Shown here: in pieces, positions 41,834-49,820 of the stretch
Position numbering within the stretch: the first letter of the stretch is position 1
How the letters are laid out: each line of letters opens with the position of its first letter
Assembly: GCA_035708065.1 (NCBI GenBank)
Contig: DASSTC010000029.1
Coordinates: 1-64,000, forward strand
DNA from: JAICUY01 sp035708065
GTDB taxonomy: Bacteria; Chloroflexota; Limnocylindria; QHBO01
Reading direction: 5' to 3'
DNA length: 64,000 nucleotides
Translations under genes and position numbers: made by a program
Notes under the pieces: model-generated
The model's input: the letters and a program-made list of their open reading frames with translations, nothing else
Databases searched by the model: none
Told to the model about the DNA's origin: nothing

Positions 41834-41943
41834 ACGGGCACCAGGACCGGACGAACGTCATCGTGTCGATTGCCGTCGTCGTGGTTCTGCTGCTGATCGT
41901 GGCGGCGGTACTCGGTCTGATGATGTTGCTGAAACCGTTCTAG
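41830..41943 (+). CDS. 37-residue single-span membrane peptide
   Basis: GTG 41830 overlaps the bcp stop in a GTGA. The product has a polar start (NGHQDRTN) and one hydrophobic helix to the end (IVSIAVVVVLLLIVAAVLGLMMLL, ending KPF). Too short for standard gene finders, but the overlap and the two similar small proteins after it support it. Confidence 0.55.
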   Translation: MNGHQDRTNVIVSIAVVVVLLLIVAAVLGLMMLLKPF

Positions 41944-41950
41944 GCCACCG

Positions 41951-42091
41951 ATGCTCTGGGTCGTTCTTGCCGTCGTCCTCGTCGCCTGGTTGGCCGGCCT
42001 GCTGCTGCAGATCGGCCCGATCGTGAACCTGCTGCTGGTGATCGCCGCGATCCTGCTGGTGGTGCAGGTGCTCAACGAGCGCGAGGCCTAG
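41951..42091 (+). CDS. Small membrane protein, Lmo0937-like
   Basis: 46 residues from ATG 41951, which lies in an ACCGATGC octamer. Almost entirely hydrophobic: LWVVLAVVLVAWLAGLL, a QIGPIVN turn, then LLLVIAAILLVVQVL and a charged end NEREA. The LLLVIAAI segment also occurs in the 42165 product, so the two are related, though this one is less typical. Confidence 0.65.
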   Translation: MLWVVLAVVLVAWLAGLLLQIGPIVNLLLVIAAILLVVQVLNEREA

Positions 42092-42164
42092 CAACGGTTC
42101 GCTCGCCGGGCTGGCATGCGATGTGCGTTCGAGTCTCGCATAACCGAAAGGAGGCTCGAACCGG

Positions 42165-42311
42165 ATGCTGTGGACGATCATCGTCATCCTGCTGGTTCTG
42201 TGGCTGCTCGGGCTGATCACGGGGGCAGTGGGAAACCTCATCTGGATCCTGCTGGTGATCGCCGCGATCGTGCTGCTCTATCAGCTGATCACCGGCCGCC
42301 GCGCGGTCTGA
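42165..42311 (+). CDS. Lmo0937/DUF5670-family small membrane protein
   Basis: 48 residues from ATG 42165, with AAAGGAGG about 10 nt upstream. Two hydrophobic helices, LWTIIVILLVLWLLGLI and IWILLVIAAIVLLYQLI, joined by TGAVGN and closed by TGRRAV, match the Lmo0937 family pattern. Function unknown; related proteins are often stress-associated. The last of three tiny membrane genes, followed by a strong hairpin. Confidence 0.82.
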   Translation: MLWTIIVILLVLWLLGLITGAVGNLIWILLVIAAIVLLYQLITGRRAV

Positions 42312-42325
42312 CCCTCGCCCATTCG

Positions 42326-42345
42326 CGTCACGCCACAGCGTGACG
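42326..42345 (+). terminator. Hairpin closing the bcp/small-protein unit
   Basis: CGTCACGC-CACA-GCGTGACG, a perfect 8-bp stem with 4-nt loop, 14 nt after the stop at 42311. No U-tract. Confidence 0.6.
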
Positions 42346-42504
42346 ATCGCGTCGTTGCTCGCTCGTTCCGGTCGTGCCCGGCCGGGGCGGGCGAGCAGCC
42401 CTATTCGAGCAGCGGGGCTGATCTCGGGCCTGCCTCCGACGCGGGCGGCAGCGTCGAGATCGTTGCCCCTCCCACGCGACACCCGAGCTGTCACGAGCAT
42501 CGGC

Positions 42505-42510
42505 TACCCT
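42505..42510 (+). promoter_or_regulatory. -10 box, leaderless yhaO-like gene
   Basis: TACCCT ends 8 nt before GTG 42519, and supports GTG 42519 over the TTG at 42510. Confidence 0.45.
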
Positions 42511-42518
42511 TGGGCGCG

Positions 42519-43847
42519 GTGCCGTCGATCCAGCCGTTCCGCTTCCTGCACACCGGCGATCTCCACCTCGACAGCCCGTTCGAGGGGATCAGCGCCGACG
42601 CGCCTGCCGACATCGTGGCGACCCTCCGACAGGCGACGACCGCGGCCTGGCGCAATGTCGTCCAGGTGGCGATCGCCGAGCGGGTCGACTTCGTGGTCAT
42701 CGCCGGGGACGTCTTCGAGAATCGCAGCCCGACGCTGCTGGGACAGACCCGTTTCCGTGACGGTCTGGCCGAGCTCGCCGAGCAGGGCATTCCGAGCTTC
42801 GTGGTGCACGGCAACCATGATCCGCTCGACGGCCATTCGTGGTCGCCCAGCCTGGCATTTCCGTCGCTGACGCATCGGTTCGGTACCAATGCGGTCGAGG
42901 CGGTGCCGGTCATGCGCGACGGCCGGGAGCTCGCACGGGTGTACGGGCGGAGCTTCGACCGGGCTGCGGTGACCGCCAACCTGGCGGCCGGCTTCCGGCG
43001 TGATGCCGACGCCCCGTTCGCCATCGGCCTGCTGCACACCAACGTGGGGGACCGGCCGGGGCACGGCAATTACGCGCCATCATCGGTCGAGGACCTGCGT
43101 GCGTCGGGGATGGACTACTGGGCGCTCGGGCACATCCACAAGCCGGGGATCGTCATCGATCGCCAGCCGCTGGCCGCCTACTGCGGCATCCCGCAGGGCC
43201 GCGATCCCGGCGAGACGGGCGCGCGAGGCTGCTGGCTGGTCGAGGTCGATGGCAGCGGCACGCCGTCGGCACGCTTCATCGAGACCGATGCGGTTCGCTG
43301 GCTCCATCTCGAGCAGTCGATCGAGTCACTCGGCGACGACGAGTCGCTCAACCGCGTCCTCCGATCACGCCTGGCCGATGCGGTGGCCGATGCCGGCCGT
43401 CGCTCGTTGGTGGTGCGCGTTCATCTCACGGGACGCGGCCCGCTGCACGCCCACCTGCGGCGCTCCGGCTACCTCGCCGACCTGCGCGAGCTGCTCAACG
43501 ACGAGGCGACCGCCACGCTGCCATTCGCCTGGGTCGAGTCGATCCGCGACGCCACGCGGCCGCAGGTCGACCTCGCGGCGCGGCGCGCCACGCCCGACTT
43601 CGTCGGCGACTTCCTGCGGACCGCGCAGGCCGCGAGACGTGCCGAGCGCACGACCGATCCGGACGAGCACGATGCCTGGCTGGCCACGCTTCGCGGCGCG
43701 GTGGCGCCGCTCTTCGACGACGCGCCACGTGGGCGCAAGCACCTCGGCGGCGCCCGCCCGGACGATGCGGCGCTGTTCGGGGAGCTGCTCGACGAGGCGG
43801 AGGTGCTCGCGCTCGACCTGCTGCTCGCCGCGGAAGAGGAGCGCTAG
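42519..43847 (+). CDS. SbcD/YhaO-type DNA-repair metallophosphoesterase
   Basis: 442 residues from GTG 42519. The calcineurin-like phosphodiesterase motifs appear in order: HTGDLHLDSPF (motif I), VIAGDVFENR (II), VVHGNHDPLDG (III), GLLHTN and the GHIHKP motif (V). The C-terminal part (about 290-440) carries the capping and ATPase-interaction regions. Partner of the SbcC/YhaN-like ATPase immediately downstream; such pairs process DNA ends. The two genes are 4 bp apart. Confidence 0.9.
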   Translation: MPSIQPFRFLHTGDLHLDSPFEGISADAPADIVATLRQATTAAWRNVVQVAIAERVDFVVIAGDVFENRSPTLLGQTRFRDGLAELAEQGIPSFVVHGNHDPLDGHSWSPSLAFPSLTHRFGTNAVEAVPVMRDGRELARVYGRSFDRAAVTANLAAGFRRDADAPFAIGLLHTNVGDRPGHGNYAPSSVEDLRASGMDYWALGHIHKPGIVIDRQPLAAYCGIPQGRDPGETGARGCWLVEVDGSGTPSARFIETDAVRWLHLEQSIESLGDDESLNRVLRSRLADAVADAGRRSLVVRVHLTGRGPLHAHLRRSGYLADLRELLNDEATATLPFAWVESIRDATRPQVDLAARRATPDFVGDFLRTAQAARRAERTTDPDEHDAWLATLRGAVAPLFDDAPRGRKHLGGARPDDAALFGELLDEAEVLALDLLLAAEEER

Positions 43848-43851
43848 GCGG

Positions 43852-46851
43852 ATGCGCATCGAGCGGATCGAGCTCGACGGATTCGGCCGCTTTGCGGACG
43901 CCGAGTGGACGCTGAACGAAGGCATGACCGTCCTGCTCGGCGCGAACGAGGCCGGCAAGACGACGCTGCTCAACGCCGTCCGCGCGCTGCTGTTCGGCTT
44001 CGAATCGACTCGCGATGGCCGGACGTGGTACCCGGCTCTCGCCGGCGGCCGGCGTGGCGGCCGGCTGTGGCTGCGCACCGCTGACGGCCAGCGCTGGCGT
44101 GTCGAGCGCCACGGCGAGCGCGGCGGCGTCGGCGCGCTGGTGGTCGAGGCGCCGAACGGCAACCTCGGCGGCCAGGAGGAGCTGAACCGGCTGTTGGGTG
44201 GCGCCGACCGCGACCTGTTCAACAACATCTTCGCCTTCGGCCTGGGCGAGCTCGAGGCGTTCAGCAGCCTTTCCGGCGAGGGCGTCCGCAGCCGGATCTA
44301 CGGGGCGGGCAGCGGCCTCGGAGGCACGAGCGTCGTCGACATCGAGCGCCGCCTGCGGGCCGAGCAGGAGGCGTCCTACAAGCCGCGTGGCAGCGAGCAG
44401 ACGCTCGCCAAGCTGCTTGGCCGGATGGAGGAGCTGCGCGGCACGGTCGCGACGCTCGAGCAGCAGCCGGCGACGTACGAGGCGGCTCGCGCCGAGCTCG
44501 CCACGCTGCAGGGGAACCGTGCCGAGCTGCGCGACGAGCGCCGCCGGGTCGTCGAGCGGCGCGAACACCTTCGTCGCGTGCTCGACGCCCAGCCCGCCGC
44601 CGCGCGGCTGACGACGCTCGAGCGCTCGCTCGCGGAGTCGGATCCGGCGCTCGACAGCTTGCCCGACGACGCGGAGGCGCAGCTCGACCGGTTGCTCCAG
44701 GCGCGCGACGCGGCCTCCGCCACGCTGGCAAACGTCGACGAGCAGCTCGCCGACGCCGAGCGACGCCGCGGCCTGATCGCCATCGACCAGGCGCTGCTTG
44801 CGGAGGGCGCCGAAATCGAGGCGCTGCGCGACGAGCGGCTGGCGCACGAGGCGCGAACTGCGGACCGCGAAGCTGCGACCGCGGCCGCCAAACGGCTCGA
44901 CGGGGAGCTGCGTGATCTGCTGCAGCGGATCGGCGTGGTCGACGAAGCGCAGGCGTTGGCGCTCGACGACTCGATTCCTTCGATCCAGGCAGTTCGCGAC
45001 ATGGAAGCACGGCTCGGGACCACCTCGGCGGCGGCTGACCGCCTGGGCGCGCGCGTCGACTCGGCGCGCCGCGACCTGGCGAACGCCGAGGCCGAGCTGC
45101 CGGCCGACGAGGCGGATGCTGAGCAGGTGGCCGCACGCCGGCGGGCCGTGGCCGCGCTCGTCGATCTGCGCGTCGAGGCCGCCATGCTCCAGGAGCGGGA
45201 GCGCGTCGGGACGAGCGCCGGACGGCTGCCGTCGTGGCTGCTCCCCGCGGCGGCAGGAGTGCTGACCTTCGCGGTCATGGCGCTCGGCGCAACGATCCTC
45301 GGGATCCAGCCGTGGGGGACCGCCGTTGGCCTGTTCGTTGCCGCGGCCGCGGCCGTGGTCGCTCGGGCGACGCGGCGCTCGTCGGCTGGGATCCCCGGCG
45401 GCCCGGCACTCGACCTGCGCTCGCTGGCGGCGCGGCGGCGCGCCCTCCTGGCCGATGCCAATCTGCCGGCGGACGCCGACGACGCGGCGATCTCCGCGGC
45501 GGCCGAGGAGCTTGCCATGTGGCAGGCCGCGCTTCGCTCCTCCGAGGCGCAGCGGGCCCGGCTGGCCGAGCGGCGCGCCTCCCTCGAGCGGCTGGAAGCC
45601 GAGCTGCGCGACGCCGCCGAGGCGCGTGACGACGCTCGACGGTCGTGGGCCGCGTGGCTCGAGGGCCACCTACTGGCGACGGATCTCTCGCCCGACGCCG
45701 CACGCCAGGTCTTGGAAGCGGTGGCGAACGTTCGCCGCCTGGCCCGGCAGCGGGACGAGCAGCACGAGCGCGCGGCTGCCATCGGCGATGCTGCGGCCGC
45801 CTACGACGCTCGCCTCGACGCGCTGCTCGGGCGCCTCGGACGCCCGGCGGGCACCGATGCAAGCCTTCGCCCGTCGACCGTCGTCGCCCTCGCGACCGAG
45901 CTGCAGGAGACGGTCGCAGCCAGGCAGCGTGCCGCCGACCTGGAGGCCGGCCTCGCCGACCTCGGCGCCCGCCGCGTCCGGCTGGTCGCGGCGGCCGAAG
46001 CAGCTGACCGTGCGCTATCCGACCGGCTGGCGGACTGGAACGCGACGGACCCGGATCAGCTTCGGACCGCGGCACGGGCCGCCGCGCAGCGCCGGTCGCT
46101 CCGGCAGGCGATCGCCCAGGAGACCGCCACGCTCGTTGCGCTCGCCGGCAGCGAGGCGGCCGTCACGACGCTGCTGGCAGAGGCATCGGCCGGCGATCCC
46201 GCGAGCCTGGAGGCGCAGCTGACGGATGCGGCGACCGACGCCGATCGGCTGGAAGCCGCCGAATCTGAGGCGCTCACGCGCGAGGGCGAGCTGCGCAACG
46301 AGATCGCTCGGCTGGAGACGAGCGACGAGCTCGGTGCGGCGCGGCAGGAGCTGGCCGTGCTGCAGGGACGTGCCGAGGAGGAGTCGCGGCAATGGGCCGT
46401 TCGGGCGATCGCCCTGGCGCTGCTCTCCGAGACGCGTCAGCGGTACGAGCGCGAGCGCCAGCCGCAGGTCGTCCACGATGCCCAGCGCTTCTTCGCCTCG
46501 ATCACCGACGGTCGCTACGCGCGGATCGTGGCGCCGCCGGGCGAGTCGAATGTCCGCGTCGAGCCCGAGTCCGGTTCGCCGCGCACCACCGAGGAGCTGA
46601 GCAGAGGCACCGCCGAGCAGCTCTACCTGGCGTTGCGCTTCGGGCTGATCGAGCAGTTCGCGCGCAACGCCGAGGGCCTTCCGGTGGTGATGGACGACAT
46701 CCTCGTGAACTTCGATCGGCAGCGCGCGACGCGTGCGGCCCGTGCCATCCGCGACCTTGCCACTCGCCACCAGATCGTCTTCTTCACCTGCCATCCGCAG
46801 ACCGCCGAGCTGCTCGATCCCGACGGCGTGGCGACCCTGCGCCTCGACTGA
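43852..46851 (+). CDS. SbcC/YhaN-type AAA ATPase with internal membrane hairpin
   Basis: 999 residues from ATG 43852. N-terminal RIELDGFGRFADAEWTLN and Walker A LGANEAGKTTLL, C-terminal signature LSRGTAEQLYLALRFGL and Walker B PVVMDDILVNFD with D-loop/switch His region. Long Ala/Glu/Arg coiled coils fill the middle. At about residues 460-505 two hydrophobic helices interrupt them (LLPAAAGVLTFAVMALGATI and VGLFVAAAAAVVA), as in YhaN-type proteins. It acts with the upstream phosphoesterase. The membrane hairpin suggests that DNA-end processing is tethered to the membrane. Confidence 0.88.
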   Translation: MRIERIELDGFGRFADAEWTLNEGMTVLLGANEAGKTTLLNAVRALLFGFESTRDGRTWYPALAGGRRGGRLWLRTADGQRWRVERHGERGGVGALVVEAPNGNLGGQEELNRLLGGADRDLFNNIFAFGLGELEAFSSLSGEGVRSRIYGAGSGLGGTSVVDIERRLRAEQEASYKPRGSEQTLAKLLGRMEELRGTVATLEQQPATYEAARAELATLQGNRAELRDERRRVVERREHLRRVLDAQPAAARLTTLERSLAESDPALDSLPDDAEAQLDRLLQARDAASATLANVDEQLADAERRRGLIAIDQALLAEGAEIEALRDERLAHEARTADREAATAAAKRLDGELRDLLQRIGVVDEAQALALDDSIPSIQAVRDMEARLGTTSAAADRLGARVDSARRDLANAEAELPADEADAEQVAARRRAVAALVDLRVEAAMLQERERVGTSAGRLPSWLLPAAAGVLTFAVMALGATILGIQPWGTAVGLFVAAAAAVVARATRRSSAGIPGGPALDLRSLAARRRALLADANLPADADDAAISAAAEELAMWQAALRSSEAQRARLAERRASLERLEAELRDAAEARDDARRSWAAWLEGHLLATDLSPDAARQVLEAVANVRRLARQRDEQHERAAAIGDAAAAYDARLDALLGRLGRPAGTDASLRPSTVVALATELQETVAARQRAADLEAGLADLGARRVRLVAAAEAADRALSDRLADWNATDPDQLRTAARAAAQRRSLRQAIAQETATLVALAGSEAAVTTLLAEASAGDPASLEAQLTDAATDADRLEAAESEALTREGELRNEIARLETSDELGAARQELAVLQGRAEEESRQWAVRAIALALLSETRQRYERERQPQVVHDAQRFFASITDGRYARIVAPPGESNVRVEPESGSPRTTEELSRGTAEQLYLALRFGLIEQFARNAEGLPVVMDDILVNFDRQRATRAARAIRDLATRHQIVFFTCHPQTAELLDPDGVATLRLD

Positions 46852-46883
46852 GCGATCCCCGGGACGAGGCCGCTCCGGCTGCT

Positions 46884-46889
46884 AGCATC
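46884..46889 (+). promoter_or_regulatory. -10 box of the PIG-L/PBP unit
   Basis: TGC-TAGCAT (extended -10) lies 12 nt before ATG 46902; the leader holds the GACCGATGC element. Confidence 0.5.
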
Positions 46890-46901
46890 CGCCGCAGACC
46901 G

Positions 46902-47621
46902 ATGCCCAACGACCGCCTGCCCACCCCCGAACGCGTCCTGGTCGTCGCCGCGCATCCGGACGACATCGAGTTCGGGGCGGCGGGCACCGTCGCGCGCTGG
47001 ATCGACGAGGGAGCGACGGCCCATTACCTGGTCGTCACCCGCGGCGACAAGGGGAGCGACGATCCATCGGTCGACGTGGCGGAGCTCGCGGTGCTGCGCG
47101 AGCGGGAGCAGCGCGCCGCCGCCGCCGAGATCGGCGTATCGGGCGTCGACTTCCTCGATGAGCCGGACGGCCAGGTGGAGGCGAGCCTGCGGCTGCGCGA
47201 GCGGATCACGTACGCGATCCGCGCCCTGCGTCCCGAGGTGGTGATGACCCACGACCCGACCGTCCTGTTCGTCAACAACGAGTGGGTCAACCATCCCGAC
47301 CACCGCGCCGTCGGGCAGGTCACCGTCGACGCCGTCTTCCCGACGGCCCGCGACCCGCTGAACTTCCGCGAGCACCTCGACCGCGGGCTCGAGCCATGGA
47401 AGGTTGCCGAGCTGTTCATGTGGTCGACTAACGAAGCGAACCAGATCGTCGACATCTCCGACACGCTCGACCGCAAGATCGCGGCGCTCGAGCAGCATCG
47501 CAGCCAGTTCCGTGACTTCCCCGAGACGGCGCGCTGGCTGCGCCGCCGCTCCGAGGAGCTCGGCGAGCGCGCCGGCTACCGGGCCGCCGAGGGATTCCGA
47601 CGGGTGATGCTGGCGCGATGA
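46902..47621 (+). CDS. PIG-L family deacetylase
   Basis: 239 residues. The zinc-binding AHPDD motif (AAHPDDIEFGAAG) is near the N-terminus and the second ligand set is in NHPDHRAVGQVTVDAVF. Members remove acetyl groups from GlcNAc conjugates such as precursors of bacillithiol or mycothiol, or of antibiotics; the substrate is not clear. ATG 46902 is inside a GACCGATGC element. The stop overlaps the PBP gene by 4 bp (ATGA). Confidence 0.9.
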   Translation: MPNDRLPTPERVLVVAAHPDDIEFGAAGTVARWIDEGATAHYLVVTRGDKGSDDPSVDVAELAVLREREQRAAAAEIGVSGVDFLDEPDGQVEASLRLRERITYAIRALRPEVVMTHDPTVLFVNNEWVNHPDHRAVGQVTVDAVFPTARDPLNFREHLDRGLEPWKVAELFMWSTNEANQIVDISDTLDRKIAALEQHRSQFRDFPETARWLRRRSEELGERAGYRAAEGFRRVMLAR

Positions 47622-49651
47622 GGCGTCTGGCTGCCGTTCGAGTGCTCGCCACGTCGCTCGTCGTCGCGCTGCTCGCCACCGCGTGCGGCCCGACGCAGCC
47701 GACGCCGACCCCATACCCGAGCGGGCCGCCCCCGGCCTCGCCGAACGCCGCGCGCGAGATGGCCGACGCCTTCGTCGCCGCCTGGAGCCGTGGCAACTAC
47801 GACGCGATGTGGCAGATGCTGGCGCCCGCCGACCGCGCCCGCCACTCGAGGGCCGAGTTCGCGGCGCTCTACAGGCAGTTCGCCGACCTCGTACGCCTCA
47901 CCGACCTGACGGCGACGAGCGGGACGCCCGAGCCGATCGCGCTGCCGCCGCAGCCACGTCCCGACGACTTGCCGCCACCCTCGCCGACACCGGCGCCCGC
48001 GTCGAGCGGGTCCGCCGGCGCCGCGCCGACGCCAACCGCCTCGCCGGGGCCGTCCGGCCCACCGCCGGTGTTGCCCGGGCCGGTGCCCGGCATCGGCGTG
48101 CCGCTGCGGCTCTCGCTGACCACCGACGTGTTCGGTGCCGTGAGCCTGGACCGGGAGCTGCCGTTCAGCGAGGGCGCGAATGGCTGGCAGGTGCGCTGGA
48201 GCCCGGCGCAGCTCTTCCCCGAGCTCGGCGACGCCGGCACGCTGAAGCTGAAGCGAACACTGCCCTTCCGGGGAAAGATCGTATCGGTCTCCGGCGACGT
48301 CTTTGCCGAGACGCGCAAGGATGGCGCGCGGGTCTACCCGCAGGAGTGGCTGGCGGGCCAGACGATCGGCTACGTCGGCGAGGTCACCGCCGAGGATCTC
48401 GACACGCTGTCGGCGAAGGGCTATCGCGCCGGCGACGTCATCGGTCGGTCGGGCCTGGAGGCAGGTGCGGAGGACCTGCTGCGCGGCCAGCCGGGCTTCG
48501 TCCTCAGCGCCGTCCCCGCCGAGGGTGACGCCGTGACCGTCCTCGAGAAGCAGATGGTTCCGGGCGCGGATGTCACGATCACCATCCGTCCCCGGCTGCA
48601 GGCAACTGCCGAGGCGGGCCTGCGCGTTCATCCCAACGGCGCCACCGTGGCGCTCGACCCGGCGACCGGCGACGTCTGGGCGCTGGCCAGCGCCCCGGCG
48701 TTCAACCCCAACTCGATGACGATCGGCACCACGCTCGGCGGCGCGAAGCTGGCCCGCGGAACCCAGGCGCAGCGCCTGAACCGTGCCGTGCTGGGGACCT
48801 ACCCGGCGGGCTCCTCTTTCAAGCCGTTCACCCTGGCCGCGGCCCTGGAGACCGGCGTCGCGACGCCGCAGAGCCGCGTCGCCTGCCCGCCGACCTGGCC
48901 TTTCTCGAGCGACTTCACCGCGCACAACTACAAGGACCACTCGCTGCCGGGCCTGGTGACCCTCGTCCAGGCGATGGCTTTCAGCTGCAACACGACTTAC
49001 ATGCCGCTCGCCCTGGAGGTCTATCGCAAGGATCCGACGGCGTTGACCGAGCTGCTGCGTGACTTCGGCTTCGGTTCCAAGACCGGGATCCAGCACCTGG
49101 CCGAGGCGGCGGGCGTCGTTCCGGACGACAGCTACCTGTCGAAGCTCGACCCACCGCGCGAGTACGGCGCCTTCGACCAGATCCAGCTTGCGATCGGGCA
49201 GGGCCTCTACGTCGGCACGCCGCTGCAGCTGGCGAATGCCTACGCGGCGATCGCCGACGGCGGCACGCGCTGGGTGCCACGGCTGGTCACCCAGGCCACC
49301 CTGCCCGACGGCACGGTCGTCGAGACGATCGATCCCACGGTCGCCACGAAGCTGCCCGTCACGCAGAAGCACCTCGACTACATCACGGAGTCGCTGAAGG
49401 GCGTCGTGAACCTGTCGTATGGGACGGGCTTCCCGGCGTTCCGTGGCTTCGGCATCCCGGTCGCCGGCAAGAGCGGCACGGCCGAGACCGGCACTCCCGA
49501 TCCGCACGCCCTCTTCCCGGCGTTCGCGCCGGCGGACAAGCCGGAGATCGTGGTCGCGACGATCCTGGCCTACGTGCCGCTCGGCACCGGAGGCGATCGG
49601 GCCGCGCCGCTGGTCCGCCAGGTCATGGCGCGCTACTTCTCGAGCCGATGA
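47618..49651 (+). CDS. Penicillin-binding lipoprotein with MecA-like N-terminal domain
   Basis: 677 residues. A signal peptide with lipobox LLATAC (C23) and a Pro-rich linker lead to an NTF2/MecA_N-like domain (ADAFVAAWSRGNYDAMWQML). The transpeptidase domain follows with all three active-site motifs: SSFK (S399, K402), SCN (S456-N458) and KSGT (K618). A class B-like D,D-transpeptidase that crosslinks peptidoglycan outside the cell. Overlap with the deacetylase gene suggests a wall-modification pair. Confidence 0.92.
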   Translation: MRRLAAVRVLATSLVVALLATACGPTQPTPTPYPSGPPPASPNAAREMADAFVAAWSRGNYDAMWQMLAPADRARHSRAEFAALYRQFADLVRLTDLTATSGTPEPIALPPQPRPDDLPPPSPTPAPASSGSAGAAPTPTASPGPSGPPPVLPGPVPGIGVPLRLSLTTDVFGAVSLDRELPFSEGANGWQVRWSPAQLFPELGDAGTLKLKRTLPFRGKIVSVSGDVFAETRKDGARVYPQEWLAGQTIGYVGEVTAEDLDTLSAKGYRAGDVIGRSGLEAGAEDLLRGQPGFVLSAVPAEGDAVTVLEKQMVPGADVTITIRPRLQATAEAGLRVHPNGATVALDPATGDVWALASAPAFNPNSMTIGTTLGGAKLARGTQAQRLNRAVLGTYPAGSSFKPFTLAAALETGVATPQSRVACPPTWPFSSDFTAHNYKDHSLPGLVTLVQAMAFSCNTTYMPLALEVYRKDPTALTELLRDFGFGSKTGIQHLAEAAGVVPDDSYLSKLDPPREYGAFDQIQLAIGQGLYVGTPLQLANAYAAIADGGTRWVPRLVTQATLPDGTVVETIDPTVATKLPVTQKHLDYITESLKGVVNLSYGTGFPAFRGFGIPVAGKSGTAETGTPDPHALFPAFAPADKPEIVVATILAYVPLGTGGDRAAPLVRQVMARYFSSR

Positions 49652-49723
49652 CCGCGCCGCGCGGCATGGTTCTCGCTCGTGTCGACGAAGGCGCGGCCAG
49701 CGTCCGCCGAGCGCGCCCGATCT

Positions 49724-49753
49724 TTGACACGCCGAGCGCGGGGCGGGTAGCAT
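49724..49753 (+). promoter_or_regulatory. Promoter of the quinol:cytochrome c operon
   Basis: TTGACA (49724-49729), an 18-bp spacer and TAGCAT (49748-49753) form the best -35/-10 promoter in the window. The -10 runs into GCATCGGTC (49750). Predicted start near 49760, leader about 60 nt. Confidence 0.7.
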
Positions 49754-49820
49754 CGGTCAGCCGCTCCTTCGACCTGTTGTCTTCGCGTGGAACCCACCTG
49801 GAGAGCGACCGTCAACGCCC

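Noticed and set aside
43495..45669. 724-codon minus-strand open frame over yhaO/yhaN-like genes
   Set aside because: Antisense shadow of Ala/Arg-rich coiled-coil coding sequence.
47576..49753. 725-codon minus-strand open frame over the PBP gene
   Set aside because: Antisense to a transpeptidase with all active-site motifs.
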